A DNA stretch of 64,000 bases from an uncultured Alphaproteobacteria bacterium. GTDB lineage: Bacteria > Pseudomonadota > Alphaproteobacteria > MPNO01 > UBA2964. The stretch's first letter is position 1; every line of letters begins with the position of its first letter. The stretch lies in NCBI GenBank assembly GCA_943787225.1, contig CALSLP010000006.1, positions 209,208 to 273,207 on the forward strand, given 5' to 3'. Below the pieces are notes generated by a model that saw only the letters and a list, made by a program, of their open reading frames with translations, did not search any database and was not told where the DNA came from. Made by a program: the position numbers and the translations under genes. This document shows positions 7,315 to 16,187 of this stretch, one piece after another.

Positions 7315-9654
7315 ATGAGTACAAAAGCAATCGGAAAACCGCTGCTGCGCAATGAAGATCACCGGCGATTAACCGGCAATGGTGAATATAGCGACGATAC
7401 GAGCCTGCCAAATCAGGCCTATGCTGTTTTCTTGCGGTCCCCACATGCGTTCGCGAAAATAGTGTCGATTGATGCCTCAGCGGCGCTCGCCGTCGACGGC
7501 GTGCTCACTGTGTTGACTGGTCAGGATTGGCTTGACGACGATCTGGCCCCGATACCCCATAGCCCGGTTCCGTCCGGGGGCGATGGCCTCGGCATGGATG
7601 AAGAGAAATGGTCACAGGTCTATCTCGGCATCAACTATCCTCTGGCACCGGAGAAACCACGCTTTGCCGGCGAAGCCGTCGCCATGCTGGTTGCCGAAAC
7701 AGCCGAGATTGCTGCCGATGCCGCAGAGCTGGTTAAAATTGACTACGAGCCGCTGCCATCAGTGACAGCGACCGAAGCCGCGGCGGCAGATGGTGCGCCT
7801 CGTGTCTGGGATGGTATCCCGGGAAATGTCTGCCTCGACTCAACCTTTGGCGACGTTGAGGCCACTAAAAAGGCATTTGCCGCAGCCCACCACATTACCC
7901 GTATGAAATTCCGGATCACCCGCAATACCGGTGTTCCGATGGAGCCACGTGCCGGTCTTGGTGCTTTCGATCCTGCGACAGGCGAATACACGCTTTATGC
8001 CGGCGGTGGCGGCGCCGTACGCTACAAAAAGGAACTCATTAGAATTTTCGGCGTCGAGCCTGACCAGATTCGTGTGGTGACGAAAGACGTCGGTGGCAAT
8101 TTCGGGACCCGCAATCGGTTATTCCCGGAATACCCACTGGTCATGTGGGCCGCCAAACGTCTTGGCAGGCCAGTTAAAAACACAACCAGCCGCACAGAAT
8201 GTTTCCTTACCGATTTCCAGGGCCGTGACCTCGTGACCTCGCTTGAGCTGGCAATGAACAAAGACGGCAGATTTCTTGCCATGAAAGCCGACAACCTCTC
8301 CAATATTGGGGCCTATACATTGTCTTTCACACCGCTATCCAAGGGATCAGAGATTGTCACAGGCGGCTATTCTATTCCTTGCGCTACGGTTCATGCGCGG
8401 GGCGTTTTCAGCCATTCCGTACCAACGAACCCATATCGCAGCGCCGGGCGGCCCGAAGTGATCTACGCTCTCGAACGGCTTGTCGACACGGCGGCCGCAG
8501 AGATGGGGATCGATCGGTTCGAAATTCGCCGACGTAATCTGGTCACCAGTGAAGAAATGCCCTTCGCCAACCCGCTCGGTATGACCTATGACAGCGGCGA
8601 ATATCATCACTGTCTTGAACGCGCGGAGATATTGTCGGACGTCGCAGGTTTTGAAGATCGCCGGGCGCAGTCAGAAGCCCATGGCCTTCGTCGCGGCCTG
8701 GGGATTTGTTCATACATCGAAAGCTCTTCTGGGGCGCCCTTGGAACGCGCTGAAATTTCTTTCAACGACGACAACCGTATCGAAGTTGTCATCGGCACCC
8801 AGGATAGCGGCCAGGGGCACGAAACGAGCTTTTGCCAGGTGGCCTCGGAATGGCTCTGTGTCCCCTTCGATAAAGTCGAGTTACTTCAAGGTGACACTGC
8901 CTTTGTGTCCGTGGGTGGTGGTTCGCATTCAGGACGCTCCATGCGCATGGCAGGCACCGTTATTGTGATGGCCGCTGACAAGCTTATCGAAAAGGGCAAA
9001 AGGCTCGCCGCCCATGTCATGGAAGCAGCCGATAGCGACATAGAATTCAACGAAGGCACCTTTACGATTTCAGGGACCGACAGATCGATTGATTGGTTCG
9101 AGCTCGCTGACCGGATAAAGGTTACGCCCGATCTACCGGATGACCTGGCTGATGGGCTTGCCGAAAACGCTGAAAACACGATGCGAACGCCTGCTTTTCC
9201 CTATGGCAGTCACATATGCGAGGTCGAAGTTGATCCCGAGACCGGTGCCATGACGCTTGATCGATACACGGCAGTCGATGATGTCGGGCGGGTGATCAAC
9301 CCGGTTATCGTCGAAGGGCAAATTCAGGGCGGTATCGTTCAAGGCGCTAGTGAAGCCATGTTCGAGGATTTCGTTTTTGATTCGGAAACCGGGCAACCCC
9401 TTGCCGCAACGCTTATGGATTACGCCCTGCCATTGGCAGCGGATATGCCAAACTTCACTACTGAATGCCATGAAGTGTTAACACCCATGAATCCATTGGG
9501 CATTCGATCTGCCGGGGAAGCTGGAACGACGCCGGCACTAGGCTGTATCCTCAACGGCGTGGTCGATGCGCTCAAAGATTTGGGTGTAAAAGACGTCGAA
9601 ATGCCAGCCTCGGCCCATAACATCTGGAAAGCAGTCCAGGCTGCCCAGCAATAG
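7315..9654 (+). CDS. Xanthine dehydrogenase-family molybdopterin-binding large subunit (CoxL form II-like)
   Basis: This 779-aa protein is the molybdenum-cofactor-binding subunit of a xanthine oxidase-family hydroxylase or aldehyde/CO-dehydrogenase-like enzyme. Visible features are the N-terminal KPLLRNEDHRRLTGNGEY, the conserved EPRAGLG, the active-site loop PYRSAGRPE (form II type, not the AYxCSFR of true CO dehydrogenase), GGGSHSGRS, and the catalytic Glu in SAGEAGTTPA near the C-terminus. The FAD (CoxM) and 2Fe-2S (CoxS) subunit genes that normally adjoin are absent on both sides, so it must share subunits encoded elsewhere or act alone. True CO oxidation is unlikely; the substrate is unknown. 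Confidence 0.88.
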   Translation: MSTKAIGKPLLRNEDHRRLTGNGEYSDDTSLPNQAYAVFLRSPHAFAKIVSIDASAALAVDGVLTVLTGQDWLDDDLAPIPHSPVPSGGDGLGMDEEKWSQVYLGINYPLAPEKPRFAGEAVAMLVAETAEIAADAAELVKIDYEPLPSVTATEAAAADGAPRVWDGIPGNVCLDSTFGDVEATKKAFAAAHHITRMKFRITRNTGVPMEPRAGLGAFDPATGEYTLYAGGGGAVRYKKELIRIFGVEPDQIRVVTKDVGGNFGTRNRLFPEYPLVMWAAKRLGRPVKNTTSRTECFLTDFQGRDLVTSLELAMNKDGRFLAMKADNLSNIGAYTLSFTPLSKGSEIVTGGYSIPCATVHARGVFSHSVPTNPYRSAGRPEVIYALERLVDTAAAEMGIDRFEIRRRNLVTSEEMPFANPLGMTYDSGEYHHCLERAEILSDVAGFEDRRAQSEAHGLRRGLGICSYIESSSGAPLERAEISFNDDNRIEVVIGTQDSGQGHETSFCQVASEWLCVPFDKVELLQGDTAFVSVGGGSHSGRSMRMAGTVIVMAADKLIEKGKRLAAHVMEAADSDIEFNEGTFTISGTDRSIDWFELADRIKVTPDLPDDLADGLAENAENTMRTPAFPYGSHICEVEVDPETGAMTLDRYTAVDDVGRVINPVIVEGQIQGGIVQGASEAMFEDFVFDSETGQPLAATLMDYALPLAADMPNFTTECHEVLTPMNPLGIRSAGEAGTTPALGCILNGVVDALKDLGVKDVEMPASAHNIWKAVQAAQQ

Positions 9655-9656
9655 AG

Positions 9657-10883
9657 TCAGGCTAACGTTTTTAATTCAGCAAGCCGGTCTTTCGTAATCT
9701 TGAGATCGAAAAGATACTCCTCTTCCTCCGGAAACCGGTTTGCGAGCATCGTCACTATCGGAAGGCTTTCTTCGTAAGCGGCAATTGCCGCTTCGCGATT
9801 GCCGAGCGCATTCTGAACTTCACCGATTTTCTCATTACAAACAGAGAAATCCCTGAGATAGGCAATAGTGTCGGGATTGGCTTTGGCCAGACGCCCGACG
9901 ACCATCATTGATGCCTCAAAACACTCTAGAGCCCCAACCAGATTGTCCTGTTCAGCGTGCTGATCACCAATTTCATCATAGGCAATTGAAAGATCTCTTT
10001 GCAGATCAGGATTGTCAGGATCAGCATCCAGCAACCGTCTAATCTCCTCAAAGGTTCTCGGGGCAGGCTCAGGGGCGACAGGTTCGGGAGCGATGATTTC
10101 CGGAACAACCGGTTCGTCAGATTTTGCGACGATAACCTGATCCATCCCTTCAAGAGCAAGGGCCTGTGTTTGCTGGTCATCCGTACCAGCGAAGGCTTTC
10201 TGCGCTGCCTCGAAGGCGCCCAGTAAATTGCCAGATTGTTTATAGAGCCGAGACAACCCCAGCTGTGCTGTCGTCGAAGCGGGATCAAGTTCGGCCGCCT
10301 TCTCATACCAGGGCAAGGCTTCCTCCACCGACCGGGCTGCCGCGAGTGACCCTTTTTGCAACGCCGTTGCGGCGGCTTTGACTTTTAATTCATGCAGCTG
10401 TGTCTCAGCCTGTTGGGCATTCCGCAACTCTTGCTCGAACGCCGCCGTCAATGTCGTTTCATCAGCCGTTGATACGACCATTGATTGCGGCTCGGGCGCT
10501 ATCGGTTGGGGCAACAGATCGGAAGCGCGAATAGGTGTCTCAACAGTCGATTGAGCCTCGGCAGGTGTAACGGGCGGCGCTGATGGTACAACCGGTGGAT
10601 CGGGAAAAATTTGCCGCTCAGCGACCGAAGGTATTTCCGTGACCGGCGTTTGAGGTAGAGGAGCCGCAGGTATTGGAGCCGCTGGAATTGGAGCCACTGG
10701 AATTGGAGCCACCGGAATAAGAGGCTCTGGGGTTGGGGCCGGCGGCATGTCCTGAGTTGGCGGTGAAGATTCCGGACCGATACTTGCGGGCGCGACACCA
10801 CCTGCAGGTGGTGGCTCGGCAATTGGTTCATATGTCGGTGCAGGGACTAGGCTGATTTGGTTGCGCAGCTTCGGGTGTTGCAA
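9657..10883 (-). CDS. Proline-rich TPR protein (probably 3' part of a split gene)
   Basis: This 408-aa frame opens at a TTG and begins with about 130 residues rich in Pro and Ala, including four imperfect PxxAP repeats. It continues with alpha-helical repeats that look like tetratricopeptide repeats (for example LPWYEKAAELDPASTTAQLG and a later pair around residues 300-380, with ALGNREAAIAAYEESLPIV). The weak start and the 56-bp overlap with the preceding minus-strand frame suggest this is really the C-terminal part of one protein joined to the frame ending at 10828. An internal ATG at 10748 is an alternative start. It is a likely protein-interaction scaffold of unknown role. Confidence 0.65.
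   Translation of the reverse strand: MQHPKLRNQISLVPAPTYEPIAEPPPAGGVAPASIGPESSPPTQDMPPAPTPEPLIPVAPIPVAPIPAAPIPAAPLPQTPVTEIPSVAERQIFPDPPVVPSAPPVTPAEAQSTVETPIRASDLLPQPIAPEPQSMVVSTADETTLTAAFEQELRNAQQAETQLHELKVKAAATALQKGSLAAARSVEEALPWYEKAAELDPASTTAQLGLSRLYKQSGNLLGAFEAAQKAFAGTDDQQTQALALEGMDQVIVAKSDEPVVPEIIAPEPVAPEPAPRTFEEIRRLLDADPDNPDLQRDLSIAYDEIGDQHAEQDNLVGALECFEASMMVVGRLAKANPDTIAYLRDFSVCNEKIGEVQNALGNREAAIAAYEESLPIVTMLANRFPEEEEYLFDLKITKDRLAELKTLA
10661..10720 (-). repeat. Four 15-bp tandem repeats inside the TPR gene
   Basis: Four imperfect copies of a 15-bp unit (GAGCCACTGGAATTG on the plus strand) lie head to tail and encode the PIPxA repeats of the proline-rich linker. Copies 2 and 3 differ by one base. 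Such coding repeats can expand or contract by slippage in multiples of five codons without breaking the frame. Confidence 0.8.
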
Positions 10884-11319
10884 CAGGCGCGTCTTTCTTT
10901 AGCCTCCGAACAAGCCCCCCTAAAACGCCAATGAGTTTTAAAGTTTGCGGCCACAACCATTTGAACATCCCAACCAGTTTGACAAAAATACCGCCGAACA
11001 AACCACCAAAGAGCTTTATGGGATTCTTGGATTTCTTACTGGCCGCCAAAAGCGCCTTCGCCGCCTCTGCTTTTGAGTGTGCGCTCTCAGCTCCCCGTTT
11101 GCTGACAATACGCGGCTCCAAGACTTCTTCTGCACCAGGGCGCTTGACCAGCCTAATGATTAATTTGACGATTTTCCGAATAATCAGGAACCCATAAAGA
11201 AACAGGACGGCCAAAAAGGCATCCATAATGATGAATTCCATAGGGTCGGGAAGCGGTCGGGTAATCGACTGCCCCAGCGTCTGCAAAATTTCACGAAAAT
11301 TAAGAATCGATGTAAGCAT
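10828..11319 (-). CDS. Membrane-anchored hypothetical protein (probably 5' part of the TPR gene)
   Basis: This 163-aa protein has a hydrophobic segment at about residues 31-48 (IIMDAFLAVLFLYGFLII), a basic stretch, an Ala/Lys-rich helix, a second amphipathic or hydrophobic region at about 103-137 and a Pro-rich end. Its last residues in frame are QPNQPSPCTDI. Dropping one G from the GGG at 10843-10845 would continue it smoothly into the neighbouring frame as QPSPAPTYEPIAEPP, giving one 553-aa protein with an N-terminal membrane anchor, a Pro-rich linker and C-terminal TPRs. No homologous function is recognised. Confidence 0.6.
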   Translation of the reverse strand: MLTSILNFREILQTLGQSITRPLPDPMEFIIMDAFLAVLFLYGFLIIRKIVKLIIRLVKRPGAEEVLEPRIVSKRGAESAHSKAEAAKALLAASKKSKNPIKLFGGLFGGIFVKLVGMFKWLWPQTLKLIGVLGGLVRRLKKDAPVATPEAAQPNQPSPCTDI

Positions 11320-11528
11320 GATCTTTATGTTTTAAACGCGAAATTTCCAAATCTATTGAACACATGAAACATTTAGGGGATCGCAGGCAATTGTAGCAAC
11401 CCTAAGGGTCAGGGTCTAATTCGACCGCAAGTTTCCTACAACAAAAAAAAGGCCGCGAGCATTAGAACACACGCCGTCATTGTGATAGGAAATACTGGAG
11501 TACATTGATCGTAGAGGCATGAGGGGCA

Positions 11529-12301
11529 ATGAGCGCAACAACCGAGACAATAAAACTCCCTGTTGGCGAGATTACCGTCAGCCGCAAAGGGACTGGACCA
11601 CAGCTACTCTTACTGCATGGCGGTGGCGGCTCAATCGCTGACCATCCTGTCGTCGATAAGCTGGCGGAAAAATTCGAGGTAATCGCGCCTTCGCACCCCG
11701 GATTCAATGGGACCAAGATTCCCGATCATTTCGATGGCATGCCAGAGCTCGTGCATTTCTATCTCGATGTGCTGGATGCGCTGAAAATCGACAATGCGGT
11801 GTTGATGGGAATCTCGATGGGCGGGTGGCTGGCTGCCGAGCTTGCCTCAATCAACTGCGCCCGGTTTTCAAAAGTCATATTGGTCGATGCGGTCGGTGTA
11901 AAAATTGGTGGTCCAACGGATCGCGATATTGTCGATGTGTTCGGCATCCCACCAGATGAAGCCGCCAAATTGATGTATCACGACCCTGCCAATGCCCGAG
12001 ATATGAGCACGTTGTCGGATGAAGCGCTGGCTGCTGTCGCCGGAAACCGGACTGCACTGGGCCTCTACACCTGGGAGCCCTACATGCATAACCCCAAACT
12101 GCCGCAGCGCCTGCATCGCGTTACCGCGCCAACGTTATTCCTCTGGGGCGAAAGCGACGGGCTCGTAACCACGGATTACGGCAAGGCCTATGCCGCTCTG
12201 ATCCCGGTGCAAAATTTGTGGCAATTCCAGAAGCTGGACATTCGCCTTACGCAGAACAGACAGAGCGCTTCGTAAGTGAAGTGTTCGCCTTTACAGACTA
12301 A
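11529..12301 (+). CDS. Alpha/beta hydrolase, interrupted by a 1-base frameshift
   Basis: This is a 257-aa alpha/beta-fold hydrolase once one base is restored. The oxyanion region LLLLHGGGGS, the nucleophile elbow GISMGG (Ser about 98) and the acid in WGESDGLVT are in the first frame. That frame runs past the acid into an unrelated tail and stops at 12275. The catalytic His is in the +1 frame directly after, in AGHSPYAEQTERFV, ending at a TAA at 12299-12301. The shift lies near 12230 in CAGAAGCTGG. It ends 12 bp before the luciferase-like gene, so the two are probably co-transcribed and may act on the same compound. Confidence 0.8.
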
Positions 12302-12313
12302 CGGAATACGAAC

Positions 12314-13546
12314 ATGAGAACTTACTGGTTTACCGAGGATGCCTATCATAACCTGCCGCCGCAGGATGAATACGAATCCATCCGGGTCAATTTACCGAAT
12401 TCCAACTTTGATCCCGAGCGCGGACACGAGCTCTATAACTGGTATCTTGATATGTGGTGCATGGCCGAAAGCTATGGCCTCGACCTCATGAACAACGAAC
12501 ATCACCAAACGGCGACATGCATGGTGCCAGCCGCCCCGCTCATGATGTCGATCCTCGCTCGTGAAACCAGCAAGGCACGGTTGCTCCTTCTCGGAAATCC
12601 TATCGCCAACCGCCGCAACCCTGTCCGGGTTGCCGAAGAAATGGCAATGATCGACGTTATTTCCAAAGGTCGGCTGGAATGCGGCTTTGTACGTGGCGTA
12701 CCCTATGAAGCTGCACCCGCAAATCGCACCGCCCACCGTGGTAGCCAACGTATGTGGGAAGCGCATGACATGATCATGAAGGCGTGGACCACTCATGACG
12801 GCCCCTTCAACTTTGAAGGCCGTTGGTTCCAAGGCCGTCAGATAAACATTTGGCCACGTCCCTATCAGCAACCAGCCCCGCCGGTCTGGATCACGATGGG
12901 TGGCCGTGCCAGCACCACCCCCGTTGCGCAGCACAAACATGTCGGCGCTGTCTTCCTTGCCGGCTATCCGCGTATCCGTGAAATCTTCGATGGATATCGC
13001 GAAGACTATCTCAAAATGCATGGCGAACATGCACCATTCGACCGCCTCGCCTATCTCGGCCTGGTCTTTGTCGGTGAGAATGAGGCGAAGGCCCGCGAAG
13101 GTGCCGAGAAACTGCTCTGGTATATGAGCGCCAATAAAGTGCCGGGCTATTGGTCCAACCCACCCGGCTATCATCCACCGCATATTTCCGCGCAGATCAT
13201 GAAGGGTGCACGCGGTGGTGCGGGAATTCCATTAACAGCAAGCCTTGATGATCAAATGGCCCGCGGCAATGTGTTCGCGGGAACGCCCGATCAGGTCTAT
13301 GAGCAAATCAAGAGTTTTTGGGAATATTCCGGTGGCTTCGGCAACATGCTGATGATGGGCCAAGCCGGCTTCGTTACCCATGAGGAAACCGAGAGCTCGA
13401 TGAAGCTCTATTCAGAGGAAGTCTTCCCCCGGCTCAAGGAGCTTGAAGCCTCCACCACCCCTGCCGAAGCCTGGGAGAAATCCAAGGCGATGAAACAGCG
13501 GGATAATGTGCCGCTTGACGGATTTGCACTGGAGTTTGTGCGTTAA
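12314..13546 (+). CDS. LLM-class (luciferase-like) flavin-dependent monooxygenase
   Basis: This 410-aa protein is of the bacterial luciferase-like TIM-barrel family, which uses reduced FMN or F420 to oxidise or reduce organic substrates. Family features are GRLECGFVRGVPYE, RTAHRGSQRMWEAHDMI, FQGRQINIWPRPYQ, PPVWITMGG and a C-terminal GTPDQVYEQI. It lies directly after the alpha/beta hydrolase on the same strand, a combination often seen in Baeyer-Villiger-type or terpenoid and sulfur-compound catabolism. A reductase partner is not visible. The substrate is unknown. Confidence 0.85.
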   Translation: MRTYWFTEDAYHNLPPQDEYESIRVNLPNSNFDPERGHELYNWYLDMWCMAESYGLDLMNNEHHQTATCMVPAAPLMMSILARETSKARLLLLGNPIANRRNPVRVAEEMAMIDVISKGRLECGFVRGVPYEAAPANRTAHRGSQRMWEAHDMIMKAWTTHDGPFNFEGRWFQGRQINIWPRPYQQPAPPVWITMGGRASTTPVAQHKHVGAVFLAGYPRIREIFDGYREDYLKMHGEHAPFDRLAYLGLVFVGENEAKAREGAEKLLWYMSANKVPGYWSNPPGYHPPHISAQIMKGARGGAGIPLTASLDDQMARGNVFAGTPDQVYEQIKSFWEYSGGFGNMLMMGQAGFVTHEETESSMKLYSEEVFPRLKELEASTTPAEAWEKSKAMKQRDNVPLDGFALEFVR

Positions 13547-13556
13547 AAACACACTT

Positions 13557-13632
13557 AGCTACGCAACGCCAGCCCGCTCACCCAGCGACAGTATTTTGTG
13601 GGTGGCCGGGAGGGGGAGCGGGCTAGCTGCGT
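13557..13632. repeat. Imperfect inverted repeat between convergent genes
   Basis: Three complementary blocks nest around a central loop: ACGCA (13561) with TGCGT (13628), AGCCCGCTC (13571) with GAGCGGGCT (13616), and CACCCA (13579) with TGGGTG (13599). The hairpin sits between the convergent monooxygenase gene and the glutamine synthetase remnant. It has no clear T-run, so it may be a weak bidirectional terminator or an intergenic palindromic repeat. Confidence 0.55.
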
Positions 13633-13639
13633 TATAGAA

Positions 13640-14810
13640 CTAAAACAAATCGAAATATTCGCGATGTTCCCAGTCATTGGTTTCTGACAGGAAACGTCCG
13701 ATCTCGGCTTCCTTGATGCCGATAATATAGTCAACAAACTCGTCGCCGAACTTCTCGCGAAACAACGTGCTGTCGCGGAGCGCGGTGACCGCTTCCATCA
13801 GACTTCCCGGCAAGGCCGGTTTGTCTTCTTCATAGGGGGTCGCCGATGGCGCACCGGGGTCGCGCTTGTTTCTGATGCCATCCAGCCCCGAGGCAATCTG
13901 CGACGCGATATAGAGATACGGGTTGGCGGCGGGCTCGCCGATACGATTTTCGACCCGCGTGCCACGTATCGCCTGCACCCCCAATAGCGCGAACCATGGC
14001 ACCCCGGTTATCAACCGACCAAACGACACGATCCGGCGCTAACGTAAAGGCCTTATAGCGCTTATAACCGTTCAGCGTCGGTGTGGTGAAAACAGAGGCC
14101 GCGCGGGCATGTTCAAGAATGCCACCAATATAATTCAGACCGATTTCTGACATCGCCCCCTCACCTTCCGGCATAAAGGCGTTGTCACCAGTTTTTAGGT
14201 CGCTCAGAGATTGATGGAGATGCCAGCCACTGGAAAACATATTTTCCAAATGCGGCCTGCACATAAAGGTCGCGTGATAACCGTGACGGCGACAAATTTG
14301 CTTCACGGCATTGCGGAATTGAACCATCGTGTCGGCGGCTTCAACCGGTGCCATGGGATGAAACGTGACTTCCGCCTGGCTCGGTCCGAATTCCACTTCG
14401 GTTGAGCGCAATGGAAGTCCAAGTGCCAACACATCGCGGCGCAGTATCTGCATGATCGGTTCGTGCTGGTCGGCGCGAATTTCTGTCAGATACTGAAACC
14501 CCTTGGCCAGGAGATCGACACTGGGTGGCTTGCCCGGTTGCCCGGCATCTTCCGGCTGCAATGCTTCATCGCGCAAATGAAACAGGTGAAATTCAACTTC
14601 CAGACCAACAGAGGCGCTATACCCTTCAGTGGCAAGGTCATCCACGGTCCGCTGCAGCAGGGCCCGTGTTGAAAATGGCACCGTCTCGCCATCAGGGAAG
14701 TATATATCGCACAGCAGCCAACCGGTCTTTTCGACCCAAGGCAAAACCCTGAACGTTGACGGATCAGGCAACATGACGAAATCACCGGCCCCTGTCATCG
14801 ACTCAAGACC
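13640..14810 (-). pseudogene. Glutamine synthetase-family gene, 5'-truncated by an IS and frameshifted
   Basis: This is a GlnA/GlnT-like ligase of the group often acting as gamma-glutamylpolyamine synthetase. Metal and nucleotide motifs are readable: GLEVEFHLF, EVEFGPSQAEVTFH, WHLHQSL and VDNRGAMVRAIGG. The frame then shifts near 13970 and continues in a second frame with TRVENRIGEPAANPYLYIAS to the stop at 13640. At the 5' side the gene stops at the IS end (14810), so roughly the first 70 residues are missing; they are not found beyond the IS. The truncation makes this a genuine pseudogene, whatever the origin of the frameshift. Confidence 0.88.
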
Positions 14811-14813
14811 TGT

Positions 14814-15671
14814 CTAGCCCCCAAGTTCTGTGCCATTCCTGATTAGAGTTTCTGGTATTGGCGGTCGCATGTTCAGTGCCTGATGTGGACGGATGTGGTT
14901 GTACTGTCTGAGCCACTGGTTGATGACGATCTGAGCCTGCTTAGTCGTGGTGAACCACTCGGCATTGAGAACCTCGCGGCGCAGGGTTCCGTTGAAGCGT
15001 TCGTTGTATCCGTTCTCCCAGGGTGATCCGGGATAGATCCGGATGGGTTTGATGCCGACCCTTGCCAGCCAGTCCTGCATCGCCTGTGCGATGAACTCGG
15101 GACCATTGTCCGAGCGGATGTATTCCGGGGTGCCGTGGCGCAGCAGGAGTGGGTATAGCGCCTCAAGCACATCGTCAGCCCTCATCCGGGTGCGAACCGT
15201 CACAGCCAGCACCTGGCGGGTGTACTCGTCCAGGACAGTCAGCATCTTGTAGCTCCGACCGTTGTCGAGCTTGTCGTGCACGAAGTCGATGGCCCAGACG
15301 TGATTGGGATGGGTTGGCCGCAACCGAATGATCGAGCTGTCCTTGTGATAGAGCCGCCGGCGCTTCTTGTCTCGTTGCGGCAGCTGAAGTCCTTCTTCGC
15401 GCCAGATCCGCTCAACCTTCTTGTGGTTCACCTTCCACCCTTCGATACGCAGCAGGACGGCAATCTTGCGATAACCGTAGCGCCCATACTGCTTCGCCAG
15501 CCGGATCAGTGCCAACCGCAGATCATTGTCATCTTTGGGATCTGGTCGATATTGCAGGGAACTGCGGGCCAGACCAATAACCCGGCAGGTCCGTCGCTCC
15601 GACGTAGCAAGCTTCTGGCGTGTATGGATAACGGCCTGACGAAGATGCTCGGTCGTCAGGCCCTGGGCTTT
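14814..15671 (-). CDS. IS3-family transposase OrfB (DDE integrase core), copy 1
   Basis: This is the catalytic part of the transposase, with rve-type DDE residues in HVWAIDFVHDKL, RSDNGPEFI and SPWENGYNERFNG. The frame has no good start of its own. It opens upstream of the OrfA stop and is expected to be made as an OrfAB fusion by a -1 shift around CCTAAAG. The first residues after the shift read LTTEHLRQAVIHTRQK. It is intact, so the element may be active. Confidence 0.9.
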   Translation of the reverse strand, partial: KAQGLTTEHLRQAVIHTRQKLATSERRTCRVIGLARSSLQYRPDPKDDNDLRLALIRLAKQYGRYGYRKIAVLLRIEGWKVNHKKVERIWREEGLQLPQRDKKRRRLYHKDSSIIRLRPTHPNHVWAIDFVHDKLDNGRSYKMLTVLDEYTRQVLAVTVRTRMRADDVLEALYPLLLRHGTPEYIRSDNGPEFIAQAMQDWLARVGIKPIRIYPGSPWENGYNERFNGTLRREVLNAEWFTTTKQAQIVINQWLRQYNHIRPHQALNMRPPIPETLIRNGTELGG

Positions 15672-15943
15672 AGGTAGCTCAGGCTTTCCTTGAGGATCAG
15701 CTTGTCCAGTTCGAGCTCAGCCACAATCTTCTTCAACCGCGTATTCTCCTTCTCGAGAGAACGCATCTCCGACAACTGCGACCGACCCATCCCGCCAAAC
15801 CGCTTGCGCCAGTTATAATACGTAGCGTCGCTGATACCCACGCCACGACACGCCGACGCTACGTCGCTGCCGTTCGACAACTTCACTTCAATCTCACGCA
15901 GCAGCTTCAGTATGTCCTCGTCCGAATGTCGTTTCCGAGCCAT
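15656..15943 (-). CDS. IS3-family transposase OrfA, copy 1
   Basis: This is a 95-aa DNA-binding subunit with a helix-turn-helix (SDVASACRGVGISDATYYNW) followed by a leucine-zipper-like helix (LEKENTRLKKIVAELELDKL). AAGGGG eight bases before the ATG at 15943 supports this start over an ATG six codons upstream. It overlaps the orfB frame at the C-terminus. Confidence 0.9.
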   Translation of the reverse strand: MARKRHSDEDILKLLREIEVKLSNGSDVASACRGVGISDATYYNWRKRFGGMGRSQLSEMRSLEKENTRLKKIVAELELDKLILKESLSYLKPRA

Positions 15944-15997
15944 CACAAATCCCCTTTCCATGCCAAAATAATGGCCCAGTTTTAGGGGGGAAGGACA

Positions 15998-16050
15998 CAG
16001 GCAAAAAGGTCCTGAAAACGCTCAAAAAGGCCTGCTTCTTTTGCCCCTGA
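15998..16050 (+). pseudogene. Possible 3' remnant of a gene cut by IS copy 1
   Basis: Directly after the IS end a plus-strand frame reads GKKVLKTLKKACFFCP and stops at 16050, 24 bp before a strong rho-independent terminator. The Lys-rich tail with LKTLKKA resembles the ends of the Bug-type receptors in this window, but this is a weak likeness. It may be the last codons of a gene removed when the IS rearranged; it may also be chance. Confidence 0.3.
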
Positions 16051-16074
16051 CCTCTAAACCAGTTAATTCAATGA

Positions 16075-16107
16075 AACGGCGGTTCTTCGGAGCCGCCGTT
16101 TTCTTTT
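16075..16107 (+). terminator. Rho-independent terminator with UUCG tetraloop
   Basis: The stem AACGGCGG pairs with CCGCCGTT and is extended by T-G, T-A and C-G pairs closing a TTCG tetraloop, followed by TTCTTTT. It lies just inside IS copy 1, with no intact plus-strand gene upstream, so it probably once ended a gene now lost. Confidence 0.8.
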
Positions 16108-16187
16108 GCGCATGTCCGCTCTAGGTCAAAAGCAGCCCTGACCGAAGTAACTAAACTTCGTCCGCAATTAGCGCCAAAGCGGATGAG

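Larger units (their letters stand above)
14811..15997 (-). mobile_element. IS3-family insertion sequence, copy 1
   Basis: This 1187-bp element has ends TGTCCTTCCCCCCTAAAAC (5', at 15997) and TGTCTAGCCCCCAAGTTC (inverted, at 14811), an imperfect terminal inverted repeat. It carries overlapping orfA and orfB, as in the IS3 family (IS407-like orfA). It is the mirror image of copy 2 at 20355-21541. The only difference noticed is one base (15523 against 20829). No target-site duplication is seen: flanks are GACC on the left and CAGG on the right. It truncates the glutamine synthetase-like gene. Confidence 0.92.

Noticed and set aside
7315..9654. True aerobic CO dehydrogenase
   Set aside because: The active-site loop is PYRSAGR, not the AYxCSFR motif of form I CoxL, and CoxM/CoxS are absent.
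10661..10720. CRISPR-like or regulatory repeat
   Set aside because: The 15-bp units are coding, in frame and without spacers; they encode PIPxA repeats.
12392..13183. A 263-aa minus-strand open frame over the luciferase-like gene
   Set aside because: Shadow of a well-conserved plus-strand gene; no motif or start signal.
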